Assembly (NCBI GenBank): GCA_033063855.1
Contig: CP093830.1
Span: 1,798,854-1,862,853, forward strand
DNA: 64,000 nt
Source: Smittia aterrima
Taxonomy: Eukaryota; Arthropoda; Insecta; Diptera; Chironomidae
Reading direction: 5' to 3'
In this document: piece by piece, positions 38,907 through 52,375 of the stretch
How positions within the stretch are numbered: position 1 is the stretch's first letter
Layout of the letters: every line of letters starts with the position of its first letter
Translations under genes and position numbers: made by a program
Notes under the pieces: generated by a model
The model's input: only the letters and a program-made list of their open reading frames with translations
Told to the model about the DNA's origin: nothing
The model's database searches: none

Positions 38907-39519
38907 AGCGAAAGAGAGAGAAGAGAAGAAAAAAATTGTACAAAGCATAACAGAAATTTTATGATGTTGATGCTCACATGCCGTCGAACGGAACGGAGCG
39001 AGACGGCAACTCCCAGTTCGAGTTGAATGTAGTTGTTAAATACACAACCGAAAAGGGATAAATTAGTTGTGTAACGAAGTGAAGTGAATAAAAAATAGAT
39101 TGAAATCAGTATATTTTAGGTATTGGATACAGCGAGACGTTCAGTTTTTCTTTCGTTTTTTGCCTCCGCTCATCTCTTGTTTCGTTGGGACTGAATTTTT
39201 TATGCGGTGTTTATGGAGGTGATTAAACATAGTCCGCGACTAGCATCGAATGAAGTGACTTCGAAGACGCTCGCCTGTTGGTTTTTGTGCAAATAATTTT
39301 GTTGTGGAAAGTGTTTCTTCTTGTCGCACGGCTTGAGGAAAAGTCGAGATGAAATATTGTGCCGTTAGAGTTAATTAATAAACTTGAAGAGCTTCAAGAC
39401 ACACTCTCTCGTGTCAAAGCAAGGAAAATAAAAGAAAAATAATTCTGTGGAAAAATATGAAGTGAAAAGTGTTGAGAATCGAAAAGAAAAGAAATCAAAT
39501 AATTTAAATAAATTCGATC

Positions 39520-42500
39520 ATGGATAACCCGAACTTTGGATCATCGCATTTATCATCGCCAGCATTAGTTGTGTTTTCGCAAGCTGCAAATGGATTAAGC
39601 GACGCACTACGATTGCAAAGACCATTTCACTCGCAGCTTCAAGATGCTAAAGATCTGCATCATCTCTCGCTGGTCAGCAGTTATGGAACTCATCTTCTTC
39701 ATGGCTTTCAGCCACACTTCCTTCACCAGCATTTAAATCCCGCAGTTTCGTCAGCCAACTCTAGTCCTTTTGGAAGCGGCGGAGCTTTTGTGAAACCTTT
39801 TCCTTCCAATCTTTCTTTGCCTTCAGCATTCGCTCCACCAAAGTGTTTAGGTTTCGGTTTAGATCAAGTGAGTATCTCGGAGTTGCTGTGGAAGTTTTCG
39901 TGATGATTGATAAAAGTTCTCCAAATTCAAGGGCTTGCTTTTTGGCTCGGCCAATGGTTCATCAGCTGGAACTGCTGGAACAGGAAGTGAATCGTTTAGA
40001 ACAGACTCATCGAGTCCTGCCTGTGCTTCGTTATCACCTCCAGCAAAAGATGAATCAATGGAAGGCCAGACAAGTGAAGAAGGCGATCGTGATAGAATCG
40101 GAAGTCCAGCAAGAAGTCCTGAGACACCTGGCTTTAGAAGTGAGTGAAACAAAAGAAAAATTCGTTTGATTACACCGCAAACCTCGAACTCTCCAACTCT
40201 TAATGCTCGTGTCTCTTTTAATGGAAAATCATTTAACACATTCCGTTCTCGTTGCGGGCCAATTGATCCAAAAGAAGCGGACCAAACAACATAAAACGAT
40301 TTTAGAACCTTTAGTGTTTCGTCATGTGTGTTCAAAAGCGGAAGGTCATAAAACCATTAGAGCAAAGTTCTTCGGGTTATATGAAAGGATTTTTCGCTTG
40401 GATTTATTCTGCGGCTCAAGAAAATCACGTCTCATTTTGAAGACTAGGAGATAGAGAATATTAAATAAGCGGGAACGTCTATGAGCGATGCTGTAAACAG
40501 AGTATGGCAACATATTGCGCGTACGATAAGTTGCAATAAGTAAACGGGAAAACTTCTTTGTCTGTCTCTAAATTATGATCGGCCTAAGAGAAGTTGAAGT
40601 GCCTCCTTTGATGGTAATTTGAACAATAAACATTCCTTCGAGCTATTGTTTAGACTTCGACGAGCGCTCACTTAAACAATTATCTTATCCATGTCAAGAA
40701 CAAAAGGAAAATTTTGTTTGGGAAAGCGCTGCGTGTTTACACAATCCGTCGAAGAGTTCTATTTAATCTAAGTAAGTTGTTATGAATGACTTCCTAACTT
40801 CTTCTCCACCCACGGTCTCTACAAGAGTTTTATTAAATCGTAATCATCGGCGTAACCGCGTAACATTTCACGAATAAATTTTTCATTTGATTCCATTTTT
40901 CCGCACTTTAACATCCGGTCTGGCAGTTGAATTACGTGATCGGAAATTTCAATGAAAATGTTTTCGTATTCGGGAGTTTTTCACGCGTTGCTGGTGATTC
41001 GAGTTGGTCAAATTGATTTTTGATCTGTTTTTGAAGCCTCAACATTTTTCAATCAGTTTTCATCTAAATATTTTCAGGTTTTTGTGTGTTTTATCTAATC
41101 TGAAACTCTATAAAAATTGCTAAGCAGTCGCTAGTCGTCTCAGATTTTACAGCGACGAGTCAATCTCAAAAGTATGAAAAGCTTTTTACAACATTGTCAA
41201 TCGCCGCTTGGTCAACGTCTCGGAAGATTCTTTTCGGACAGACATAAATCATAAAATAATCTTTAGTGTGTGTATTAACGTAACGTTTATTGCGCAATTT
41301 ATGATCACCCGAAAGGAGAAATAATTTTTCTTAAAAAGATTTTACACACTAAAAGGAATTTAAATATTTTTCTCTCCCTTTGGCCGTCGCTTCTCGTCCA
41401 TGATTCATGTCCGACGAGTTGTAAAAATAACAGTTTAGTTATCTTCATTCGAAGAAAGGCTAAGAATCCTTTTAAGGAACATTAACCTCGTAAAAGCGTC
41501 GCTTGTTCTCCTTTCATGAGAGCCTCAAAGATTAGGAAATTGTATCATAAAGCGCCATAAAAAATCTGTTACACTTCTCCGTTTGGTTAACGTTGCTCGT
41601 TGAATGGAAAACTTTTACAATTCAATTTCTTCTCAAAAAAATATAAACTTTTTCGTATTTGAAAAAAGGATTACAATAAAAATTTATGATGCAACCGGAG
41701 GAAGAAATATTTGCTGATTCAATTTTTAAAAACAATTCAAAACCGTCGACGACAAACCGCAGTGGACTTTTCCCCCGATTGTTTCACTCAAAATTGCATT
41801 AATTGGCCAGCGAGTCTTTTTTTTGTCGTGACGAAATCATATTCAGTGGCCGGAGAATTGATGAAAAAATAATTATGTTTCTGGTTGAGGCTGCGCGTTC
41901 TGCAAAAAAAAAAAGGTTTAATTGATGTGTAACATTTAATTCTCATTCCTTTGCTAGGGATCGGCCCGAAAAAACCAATCCAACAATCAGCAACAGGTCA
42001 CAACTCATGTCCAATTTGTGGAATACAATTATCACCCGATGAGTTAGAATCGCATTTCTCTGCCGAGTTGAGTCGCTTAGCGAAACCAAACATGTACAGT
42101 GAGAGACAGGAGATCCGACGAACGCTCAGCATGGAGTTGCATGCGGTACAAAGCAGTATGCAGAGTCGTAGCAGTCGATGGGAGGTAAGATCGTTTAGTT
42201 GAAGTTTAATTGAATTGCTTTTAACATTTTCGTGAATTATGTGACAGACTTTTCAACGGATACGAGTCAATCGTCAAGGTCGGTTACGAGGCAAACTGCG
42301 TAAACGAAAGTTCGAGGAAGAAGCATATGCGAACATGACTTGTCAATCATGCCCCGTTTGTCATGGTCGACTGCAGCGGACTCAAGAGGAGATTGCCCAA
42401 CACATCGAGGAGTGCGTACGAAAGGTAAAGACACATTGACGCTCTATCTCTGCTTGAATTCCGAAATAACCGCAATCACGTTTAATGAAAATAGCAGAAC

Positions 42501-43602
42501 AGTCAGTCACAAATTCAGGAGGAGGACGAAACGGTCGATGTCGAGAGCTACGGAGAGGAGACATCGAATGGTGCTATAAACATGACGTCACACTTATACA
42601 ATAATAACAATAATAGCGTAAATAATAATAACAACAACAGCAATCAAGTAATGAATAACAATAACAACACGATCATGCATAATAAAATTGATAAAACAAC
42701 TCCAGAAGATCACACGATAACATCACTGAACCGCACCACCGCAAATTGGGATCATAAAAGTCGCATGTCTTTAAACTTAAATTGCACTCAGATTAATGAG
42801 AATGCAATAACGAGAGTGACGCCAACAAGCAGCGATCAAAGGATCGACGTCGAATATGAGCTGGACAGTGAACGCAATGATCCGAGTCGAGACGAGCGAA
42901 TGAGTGATAATGAAGAAGAGGTGATTGTTGATAATACCGATGATGAAAACGATTGCGGAATGAAAAGGAAACAATCGCAACCGTCGGCTCAGCGACTCGT
43001 GAACGGATTACGCGAAATGAAGAAAAGGTTTGTGCGAAAGCGAAAAATAAATCCACCGAAGATTATTTAAAACTAATTTAAATTTTTATTTCTTTACAAC
43101 AGCACCGAAGAAGCGACGTCATCTGTTGAGATTGATTCAGCAACAGAATCTAATCAAACGATCATTCGAACGCCAAACGATACAATGCCGAACTCTGAAT
43201 CGTATGTGAGCACATCAGAGACAACTGAACCGCCAGCATCAAAGGCTCAAGTTCTGGAAGAGCTTAAAGCTCGAATTCGAGAACTAGAGGGATCACCGCA
43301 CTATAAATGTTTCATATGTAAGGTAAGCCTTGATTAAATTTAATCTCTGGGACAGCGAAAATTAAACTTGTTCATTTATTAACAGGAAAAGTGTAAAACA
43401 TTCATAATTTCAACGATCTGCGGCCATTATCTCTGCGAAGACTGTTGGATTACCGTTTCTGTAAGTTTTAATTTTATTTTCTCTAAAGACTTTTCACTAA
43501 AAAAAAATATTTTATCGATCACAGGACATCGAGAAGCAATGCCCGAGATGCAAAATCACAACTTTGAATATCGACTTTAGGAAAATCTCTTGTTTAAACT
43601 AA
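39520..43602 (+). CDS. RNF220: RNF220-type RING E3 ubiquitin ligase
   Basis: A RING E3 ligase; RNF220 relatives ubiquitinate transcriptional regulators in vertebrates. Eight exons join in phase: 39520-39867, 39932-40139, 41958-42184, 42248-42424, 42498-43027, 43103-43322, 43386-43460 and 43525-43602, giving 620 residues. The family marks are two zinc-finger-like units (CPICGIQLSPDELESHF and CPVCHGRLQRTQEEIAQH) in the middle, a coiled segment (VLEELKARIRELEG) and a C-terminal RING. The RING reads C-x2-C-x12-C-x-H-x2-C-x2-C-x10-C-x2-C, and the last three exons split it. Exon 5 holds an Asn-rich tract from AAT/AAC repeats (42594-42680) and an acidic stretch. The second intron is 1.8 kb; the others are 57-75 bp. 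TCAGT-type initiators occur near 39105 and 39140. An AATAAA lies at 43858-43863. This model is not checked against a transcript. Confidence 0.9.
40140..41957 (+). other. Long intron of the RNF220 gene
   Basis: Bounded by GTGAGT and TTGCTAG; the only intron of that gene longer than 100 bp. A TATA/initiator/small-frame arrangement is found at 41109-41254 (see findings). No other gene was seen inside it. Confidence 0.6.
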
Positions 43603-43857
43603 ATGGTATTTAAGCGAAGTTGTAAAATGTTTTTTCTTCTAGTTGGAAAATTAGAATTTTATTGTTGAAACATTTTTTTTTATGAAACGTGCAATCGATC
43701 AAGTTCTCAATCAGTCAGTTTGTAAATATAACTTTAGCGCAAATATTCAATTGTATTTCAAATGTGTACAATGAGCTTTTCTCTTTCTCCTTCTGTCTGC
43801 ACTTTATAAAACAAAGAATATCACATTTTAAAGTTTGTGTAATTTAAATGGAAGAAA

Positions 43858-43863
43858 AATAAA
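43858..43863 (+). terminator. Poly(A) signal of RNF220
   Basis: AATAAA 255 bp past the RNF220 stop and about 200 bp before the second short-repeat copy. Confidence 0.5.
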
Positions 43864-46800
43864 AATTAATTCAGAATTTCAAAATTTTTTATTCCAAAGA
43901 TTATTTTAATAAAATCGGAAAAGATTTTTTTATAAGATAATCGACGATTTCTTTCAACGAAAGTTTTTTCCGACTGACGTCGTAACTCGGCAAACGTTCA
44001 CTCGAAGAAAGAAATCTTTCTCGCTCTGTCGCTCTCAAACAAAACATTATTTCCGTCGTTGAAGTTGAGGCGCAAGCGAGAAAACTGCGGAGCATGTGCC
44101 GCTAGAGGAGGAGTCTATTAGAGTGTTGCTAAGAACCTCGGGAATTTATTATAGAAACTCATGAACATCTTGAGTAGTTAGCGTGCTTCTCATGTGACTC
44201 TGAAAGACAAAGTTGTGGTCTCAGAAAAGATTTACTAAGTTCCAAAGAAGCTTAAAGAGTGCAGAAACTTTATTCGTAGCAAACTTTAATAAATCGTCAG
44301 CTTGAGTTGAGTTCTCTCCGGCCTTCAAACATGAATTAGATTTAACTAATGATATTCATAAATTTCACTCAAATCATCACTCGGAACGTATTTTGCTGGT
44401 TCATCGACAGATGTGCTCAACGCAACGATAAACAATCTAAAACTAGAAAACTCATGGACGAATAAAATGTTAAAGCAAATCGAGAAAGATATTTCGGAAA
44501 ATCCCAGAAAAGTCAAATCCAATAAAAAGGAAGGAATCGCCGTAAATAAAAAACCAAACATCGAGGGTGGAGGAAGCTTATATTTCATAATTTTCATATT
44601 TGTATGATAATCACTGGACAATGAGAGGCGGCAGGGAAATTTATATTGATCATATTTTAATCTTCAATTACAACGAACCCTTATCATCACAAGGGTCAGA
44701 TATAAATCCCTGAAGTTATCCAATCATTCTTCGCCAGATAAAAAATGTTTTCTCATGCAATTTCACAATTTATCATCGCCAATAAAACAAGATTATCTTG
44801 TTTATGTTGTTCTTTTATCTGAAGTTGAGTTTACTGGTTTTGATCTTCGAGATCGATTCGGGAGCCACAAGTTTTCATCGTCTCCTCTTTCAACTCGAAG
44901 TTCAAGTTGATTCGATGTCATCAATTACAAACGAAATCAATTATTTTCTCTTATCGTAACAGATTGTTTCAACGCCACTGCTTCCGATAACCCTTTCACG
45001 AATCATAAATCTACCCAAAAACAAATGTTTACGCATAACCGTCGAAATTTAATAAGTTGTTATCATGTAAATTATTATTTTATGACGAGCAGTTGTCGAC
45101 ATTTTTATGATGAGCACAATTCGTTGAAATATTGATTTTATTCATTTGTGCTCGATTGAGAACACAATTTCAATATCAGCAATGATTAATGTTCTTGATT
45201 AGTTCGTTGATTACCGTGATAAGTGGAGTTCAAATGTAATGAGCAGATGCTTCTCTCTTGGAATTCAGTTTCAACAAACTTAACTGTGACAACTTAAACA
45301 ATGCAATCTTCACTCCAACAATCGTCTTTCACCTCACAAGGTCTCAAAAAGTTCAAGAGAAACTCCTTATAGCTCTCCCGACTTCACAAGCATATCACGC
45401 ACGTTATCTTCAAATATCTTAAATAAGTGCGCATGGTTCTCAAATGTCGTAAAACAATAAGCAATCGAAAGGACAAATATTTGTGAATGAACAATTGAAT
45501 TTCGGGCCTTTCTTTCGCGACCGATCGCTGGATTGGAAACTCGATGTCGGGATAAAATCTGTTGAAAGATTAAGAGAAAACCATTGAAGGTTTTTGAATA
45601 ATTTTTATGTACCGGAGAGACAATATTTATGTGTTTTATTATGTTCGAACTGTGTGGACTTATATAGAAAGTGTGTGATAACATTTATTCACATTTGCAT
45701 TGAATACAAAGTTTCCTTCGCTTGTTCTTTTATTCAGAGCAGCATTTTAAAATACTTCCACTACACGAAAACGATTCGCGGCATTTTAGAATACAATCGG
45801 ATATTATGCACTTCTTTTGTTTCTCAGTTAAGTTAAGAGGTTCTTTAAACCTGCTTCGTCTTGGACTCTTTTATAGTTTCGGCGGAGAAGTTGAATTGAA
45901 GATTAGTCAGTTGGCTGTTGCTAAGATGAATGTAAATTTTTATTCGCAAACTTCGTTTCATTCTTCTTGAGATGAGAGATGATTCTGATTGCTATTCTTA
46001 ATCGAATGTCGTTATCTCTATAATTAAATTAAGCACCCAAATTCTACCCAAAAACATAAAATTAATCGAGTTTGGCGTCACATGTTCACAAATTTTTTTA
46101 ATAAACTAAACTAGACGACCACCAAAAATGAAAAAATATTCGTGAATCAAATTTTGTTAATGAAATGTGTAATTGCAATCTGTGGTTGAATGCAATTTGA
46201 CGAGTTATTAATTTCTAGTCAATCAACGAAACAAGTTGCATTTGTAACCTCGACACAAACTCTCCGATTAACGACATGGTCATGAGACTGCATCATTAAT
46301 TTTCATTTGTATCGATTTACAAATCGAGAGAAGTTGCTTCTTGTTAGAGCTGACTGATCTGTTAATGACATCATATTTCTCAATGACATTTGTCACCCTC
46401 TCGCACGCACGGAACAATATTGCTTCCTTCATCACCCAACTCTGATATGTTTTCACAAATTGTCTTCCACAATCTCAACACAAATATTTTACACGAAGCA
46501 GAAAAGATTTTTAAATTTTTCATCCCCAGAAAAAAATTGTTTATTTTAAAGCGAGCGAGGGTGGCGGTTGAAAGAGATATCTCGAAGCCCCGTCGCTGTT
46601 TGTTTATTTTTCTGCTTACAAGCATCAGTCCTTAGGATCAGTCTGAGCACATGCAAATGAGGAAATGGATTACGCTAAAAAAATCTATCTTATGATGCGT
46701 GAAAATACCTTTGAAGGGAAATTTTTTAAGACGCTTAAAGGAGTTGGGAGTAAATGCAATAATTTTCTTTTTTGATTGAAGAAATTTGATAAAAACTTTT

Positions 46801-49800
46801 AAGAGAAATCAATATTTCAACCCTAAACACACAACGAGCGATAATCAAATTTTGAGAATGTGCAGTGGCCTGTGAATTCACAACTTTATTTTCGCAGTAG
46901 AAATTTTTATTGACTAGATGATGTAAGTGACGTCAATATTAGAGATTTTCAAATAAAATTTCATTAATTTTGAAGTGACACTTCATCTGAATTCCTTCCT
47001 CATCAATTCATGAGAAGATATCGCAACAATCGTCTGCAAATATATCAGAATTCAAAGCCGTAAATTTGTATCAAAATGTGTCATAAAATTTTACATTTTA
47101 TTGTTTTCTATCGAAATTTAGACATGAAAATATTAAGCGACAGAAGACGAAGCGTTCTTGCTGAGAAGTTTTGTCAATATTTATTTTTATGACTGGCGAA
47201 AAGAAGATTTTCATCCGGAGACACATAAAAAATCGGCAGTTAACTTTAAGTTTCTGAATCAAACGGCAATTTTGCACGAGAACAATGAAAAAGTTTTGAA
47301 ATTCAATTTGATAAAACAATTTCATCGAACTTTTTTTCCCGAATGGGTTTGTAAAGAAGTGATGTCATCTCAAGATCTTTTGTTTTGAAAAAGCTTTGAA
47401 TATTTGAGACAGAACTTTTCGATTTTCGCATAAACGAAAATATTTCGCAGTCGTTCTTCTGCTCCAGCCGTTAGCTACTGAATTTCATTGTGTTTTATTC
47501 ACATTCCAGGCAAGATAAGAAATTTTCTGCTAAACGCGTTTTTTAGCACGCGGTAAACAGAGAAATATCAATAAAACTCAATAATAAGGCGATCGCGATG
47601 ACTACTGTTACACATATTTCCCTCTCTCATCCAAGCGGCATGGAAAAATATCAAACCGCGGTTGTATACATTAATGTATTAAGGAGTTTTTCCATTGTGA
47701 CGAAGAAGAAATTTCGATTTAAGAAAAACATGAAATATTTGTTTCGATTGTATAAAGAGATCGCAATTTTTTTGCTCCTTCTCTTCGCCTTCGCCTTACT
47801 CTGCGACGCGCATGGAAAATATTAAAGTGGAAATAAAGTTTTGTTGGAGTAATAAATTAATGCTTCTGATGGATTTTTAACTGTTCTGTCTCGCTGCCTC
47901 TTTCCACACCGGCCTTTAAACGTGATGAACTGAAAAAATGTTGTTGAAAATTGCTGCAGCATTCATTTCTCTCCCGCTCGCTGATTTTTTACTCGCATCG
48001 CGTTGAATTTCAATCGTAATGAATCTCGAGATGACTTTATTTTCGCCTTCGAATTGCGAATTGTTGAGCCAAGTATCAATCAAGCATAAAAATGCTGACT
48101 GCGGCTTCAAAAAAAAAACTCGTCGATGTTCGCTTTGTCACGTCTTCATTCTCGTCCGCAAATATTTTTGTGTTTTGTGAAGGAATCAAGTCTGATTCAA
48201 GTTTTACACGTCGAACTTGCATCGCTTCTCATAAATATTAAACGGAGCTCGAGTTTTAATTGAAAGGAGTAATTAATACAAACACTCTCTCAGTTCCTCA
48301 TCGACGTAAATTTCCATAAATTAAAGATTAAACATTAGTTTTGCTGGAACTTCAAAGTTGTCAAGCCATAAAACATTTGATGGAAATGTCAATGGATTCT
48401 TCAACTCAAATCATTCAATTTGATCGACAAATGTCTCGTTTCAAGATTATCCGCGAACCTTTTGTTTGAAGTTTCTTCCAATGACTTTCCTTCTATTTTT
48501 ACTCTTCTTCCTTCCCTTAATCGTCTTAAATAGAATTTACGACAGTCACATGACCTGTGACAACTTGAGAATGTGACATTTGTCCCTTCAACTAATTAAT
48601 TAGATCTTGAACATCCTTGAGGCGAAAGCATTTTCGTGTTCATGCAGAAAGGGTTAAGAAGAATGGAAGAAGTTTATTAGTTTCTCACAAGATTATGCAA
48701 GCGCAAGTAATTTGAAATGCCTTCTTGTCTTGTGAGAAAATGTTTCGTTGTGCACTGTCGTCGCACAATCACTGACACTAAGACGAATTCGGCAAACAAA
48801 GAAGATCTTACGTCAAGTATTATGATCAAAGCTGCTTAGCATAAGAGTTATCTTGTCATCGCGAAGTCTCTTTCATTAACAACATAAAACTGATTTCCAT
48901 TGCATTAATGAAATTATTTCACTTCACTCGTTAAGCGACTCAGACAACTCGAAGATGAATATGCCGACTACGATAAAGTCTTAAATGACTCAGCTTGAAA
49001 GCTTGTTAACAAGACGTGAATAAATTAATAAATTAAGGAGTGTCGCAAACTGATTCTACGAGTTAGAAAATCGAAGACTTTTCTTTCAATAAAACATTTT
49101 ATCATCCCTTCATCATCAAAACAATTTCATCGCCTTCACATCAAAAGTATTTTTCCGAATGGTCATTTTCAATTGCCATCGACTCAACTACGCTTCACCT
49201 AATCGACAATGACTCTTCGGACACTTTTCCTTCTTCAACGAAAAATCCTTCAGTCAAAGGGTTGAAATTGCTTTAACATTTATCCGACTATGGACGATTA
49301 AGGATGAACAAAGGAAGGAAGCTGTGAAAGGAAATATTTATTGGCATAATATTTTAAAGTTTCTCTCCCAGTAGATTTAACCGCACACATTGCAAACATC
49401 ACATGGAAATGGGGAAAAACTTGTGAATATGAAATTTTCACACAGAACATTAGCTCGGAGCTCGATGTGGAAATTTGAATTATGATGTGAGAAGATAAGT
49501 TTTTGGCTTGAATTTGAGCAAAAGACTTTCGTCTCATTCAGCAAGTTAACTCGAGTGCGAAGTTTGTTTAATCTTTGTGTGTAATCCTATGAACAATCAT
49601 CCGATGTATCATCGCTCAGTAATAAATTTAATTAAAACGAGCAATTTGCAATTGAAAGTTATTAAATTAATTGGATTTTAAATATGCGAAAGGGCGAGAG
49701 AAGATCAGAGGAACGATTCAGATTGAACAAAGTATTTAAGACTCTTAACTGCAATGTTTTACGATTTGGAAAATATGTCGAGAGTCTTCGATGAGTTGTT

Positions 49801-51949
49801 GCTTGGGGTTCATCATCAGTGGCGTCATTTAATTGCTAATTGAAAAAACAATAAATCAAGCGACTTGCTATTACGATAGACAAGAGATTGAATATATTTA
49901 GCGAGCATTCGGTCACCTCAGAGAAGCCGACAAGTTAATAAAGCATTTAAATAATAATTTTTATGATTTGCTTTTTAACTCTTCATCCATGTTGTCGTTA
50001 ATGCATTTTACGATTCAGCATTAAATCAATAAAAAATATTTAATAAGCGATTTAATCTTCAGTCGAAGAGAAGCGAATCTTATGCATCCAAGCAGCTTCA
50101 ACAATCGATTTTATGGCGTAAGTTTAACGATTGAAATGAAATGAGGTTTTAAATGGCGATTTCGCTTGTCAAAACTCAAATAAAACCGGCGAGTTTGTAG
50201 CGAAGTCATCGATGGAAAAAAAGGAATTATGTGCTTAAGTTTGCACTCTGATAATAACTTATGAACTTCCTTCGATACTTTGTTGTTTAAATCCGTAAAT
50301 CATTTAATTTTTCAGAAACGTCGACCTCGTTTATTGCTCATAACTCTGACGATTGCTTACGAGTCGGTAAAATTAGATTTAAGATGCAATCTAAATGTTT
50401 AAATAGTGTGAAAGCATCAATGAAGAACTGAAGAGAATTTAGTGCCCTCGGGTTAGGAAGAAATTGCTCGACTGCATAGATTCGCAAGGAAAAGTTTTCT
50501 CTCTTTCGAATTTTTCAAGAAGAACATCAAACTCATCAAGCGAGAAGTATTTTCACACATCATAAACTTTTATCTGAGTAGTTTCGTCCTAATAGCAAAG
50601 GATGAGAAGACTTTCCTTTCAAATCTTGTTCGTTTGCTTTAAACTTTTTAAAGTCTCCTATCAATCCAAGTCAATTAAAACTCTCGTCACTAGCTTAAGA
50701 TGATAACAAGCAGACAGCATGACGTCTCTTTTTAAAGAGAAACGAGGAAGGAAATCAATTGCAAAAAAAAAAGTTCGCAGCGGTTTGAAGGCGAAGCGTT
50801 GATGTAATTGATGTTTTTTTCCGGGAGACACAAACAAGCGATAAATCTTTCAAGTGAGGGAAACAACTCTCATCATCTGATTGCTCTCATTTCAATTGAC
50901 AATTCATCGTCTGTGTCGCTAACAACGACTCAACAACACGCAAATATTGCAGTCGCTGTTTGCTTTCTTTCTAATTGATTGTCTAAACACAAAAGTGTGA
51001 ATGGGGAAGGAAAGTCAGTGACTGCCATCGAAACCGAACGAGATTCTTGATTCTTTTTACGGTTAGTTAGATTCGCAAACCGAATGAATCAAATTAAAAT
51101 GAATTTTGATGAATCAAAGCGGTTTTTTCATTTCAATGAGAACGATAAATCTCAAAGCTTCCCCGACACATATTTTCATATTTTTCCGAGTCCACAAAAC
51201 AAATCCACCGTCTGCCACAAATTGAATCGTTCTCTCAGTGCGGGAAAATGAAAAACTACACAAAGTATCCGGAGCGCTTAGGCTTGTGCAATAATTTACA
51301 ATTGTTTACCTTCTAGTTTCCTCGCTTGAATTTATGAAACTCATATGTGGTAGCGGGAGAGTGTGAGACTGTGCTGTGCCATTTAATGCGAAACAATTCT
51401 TCATCGTCGTGGCTTTTGAAAGCGATGTAGATGGAAAGGAAGGAACATGACGGCTGTGGAAGGAACAGTTGGAGACTTTCATTATTAGGAGCAATAAATT
51501 TGAAACGAAAGTTCCGGGAAGAGTTTTTCTGAAACACTCGCGAATAAATCTTGATCTCTGACCTTCGACGTTAATCCTTTGTAATATTTTCTTGATTGGA
51601 TACTTCACTCTATCCAGTAATCTACGAGGATGCGTAAACAACATAAAAGAAGAGAGAGAATCGGTCATTTATGTTTTCCCAGAGCTAAATTTAAATTTAT
51701 GGCCGATGAATCCTAATTTATGAGGATTTTATATTTCGACCAGAAAATCTTCGCACTCGAGACCATCTCACTCCGTGAGCTCGGTCGAAAACCACAAATC
51801 CCATAAGTCATATCATCATTCGCATGAAATGCCGAATTGACAGTCGCGAAATTGCCCCGTTTAAACGATGAGTGTTGTCGGTATGATGTGTTGCAAATTA
51901 ATGGTCAGTGAGACTCGTCAGTTGAGCTTACCGACACAAGAAATTAGTT
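43864..51949. other. Gene-poor region, 8.1 kb
   Basis: No gene recognised. Two minus-strand stretches look weakly coding: 45367-45560, behind a good acceptor, and 51306-51668, a 120-codon ATG frame. Neither shows a known domain. The second short-repeat copy lies at 44051-44134. Confidence 0.45.
44051..44134 (-). repeat. Short repeat, copy 2, downstream of RNF220
   Basis: The reverse-complement partner of 38811-38906, with an ungapped 62-bp core at 44061-44122. A 64-codon minus-strand frame starts at 44095, inside the repeat. The RNF220 gene therefore sits between inverted copies of this element. Confidence 0.8.
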
Positions 51950-52375
51950 TTGTTTATTGAAGGCAGTGCGATTCTCGCATATCGTAACAGCGTGGAATCA
52001 AATTTAGACCGTAAACCTCATCTCGTTCACACTCTAAATGCAAACAACAGAAGTCAAACATTAAATCAGAAATCAGTTCTCGGCTTGTCGAGTGAGGGCA
52101 CCTGGGAAACATTTCATTTCAAACAATTAATTGATGACAATGACAGCAAAGCCACAGAAAGTGATCAGCCTCGGCAGGGATGGAGAATAATAAAATTAGT
52201 TCCGGTTACTTACATTTTATTAATTCTCATGTTTTCGGCATTCGCTTCAGCTTTTTGTGAGATCGCAAAGCATGAAATTGATGTTTACACAAACACGAAT
52301 TCATTCGCATCCGTGACGAGGCAGCAGTTTGCAAAGTTTTTATTAATTTTTATTCTCCAGGACATTAAAATTTAA
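51950..52375 (+). repeat. Diverged direct repeat, copy B, with a 141-codon open frame
   Basis: The repeated part is 52023-52290, matching 37549-37836. Unlike copy A, this copy keeps one open frame through the whole repeat and beyond (51950-52375). It has one strongly hydrophobic segment (LVPVTYILLILMFSAFASAF), which could be a membrane anchor. The frame has no ATG near its beginning, so it would have to be an internal or terminal exon. A TCAGTT initiator-like motif lies at about 51918-51923. Whether it is expressed is unknown. Confidence 0.55.

Noticed and set aside
44346..44621. Open frames on both strands at 44.3-44.6 kb
   Set aside because: The plus frame lacks an ATG start and the minus frame is its mirror. 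Neither has splice or family support strong enough to call.
46380..46635. Overlapping 81-codon frames on both strands
   Set aside because: Both strands are open over the same stretch, which indicates a local lack of stops rather than a gene. No domain or start context supports either.
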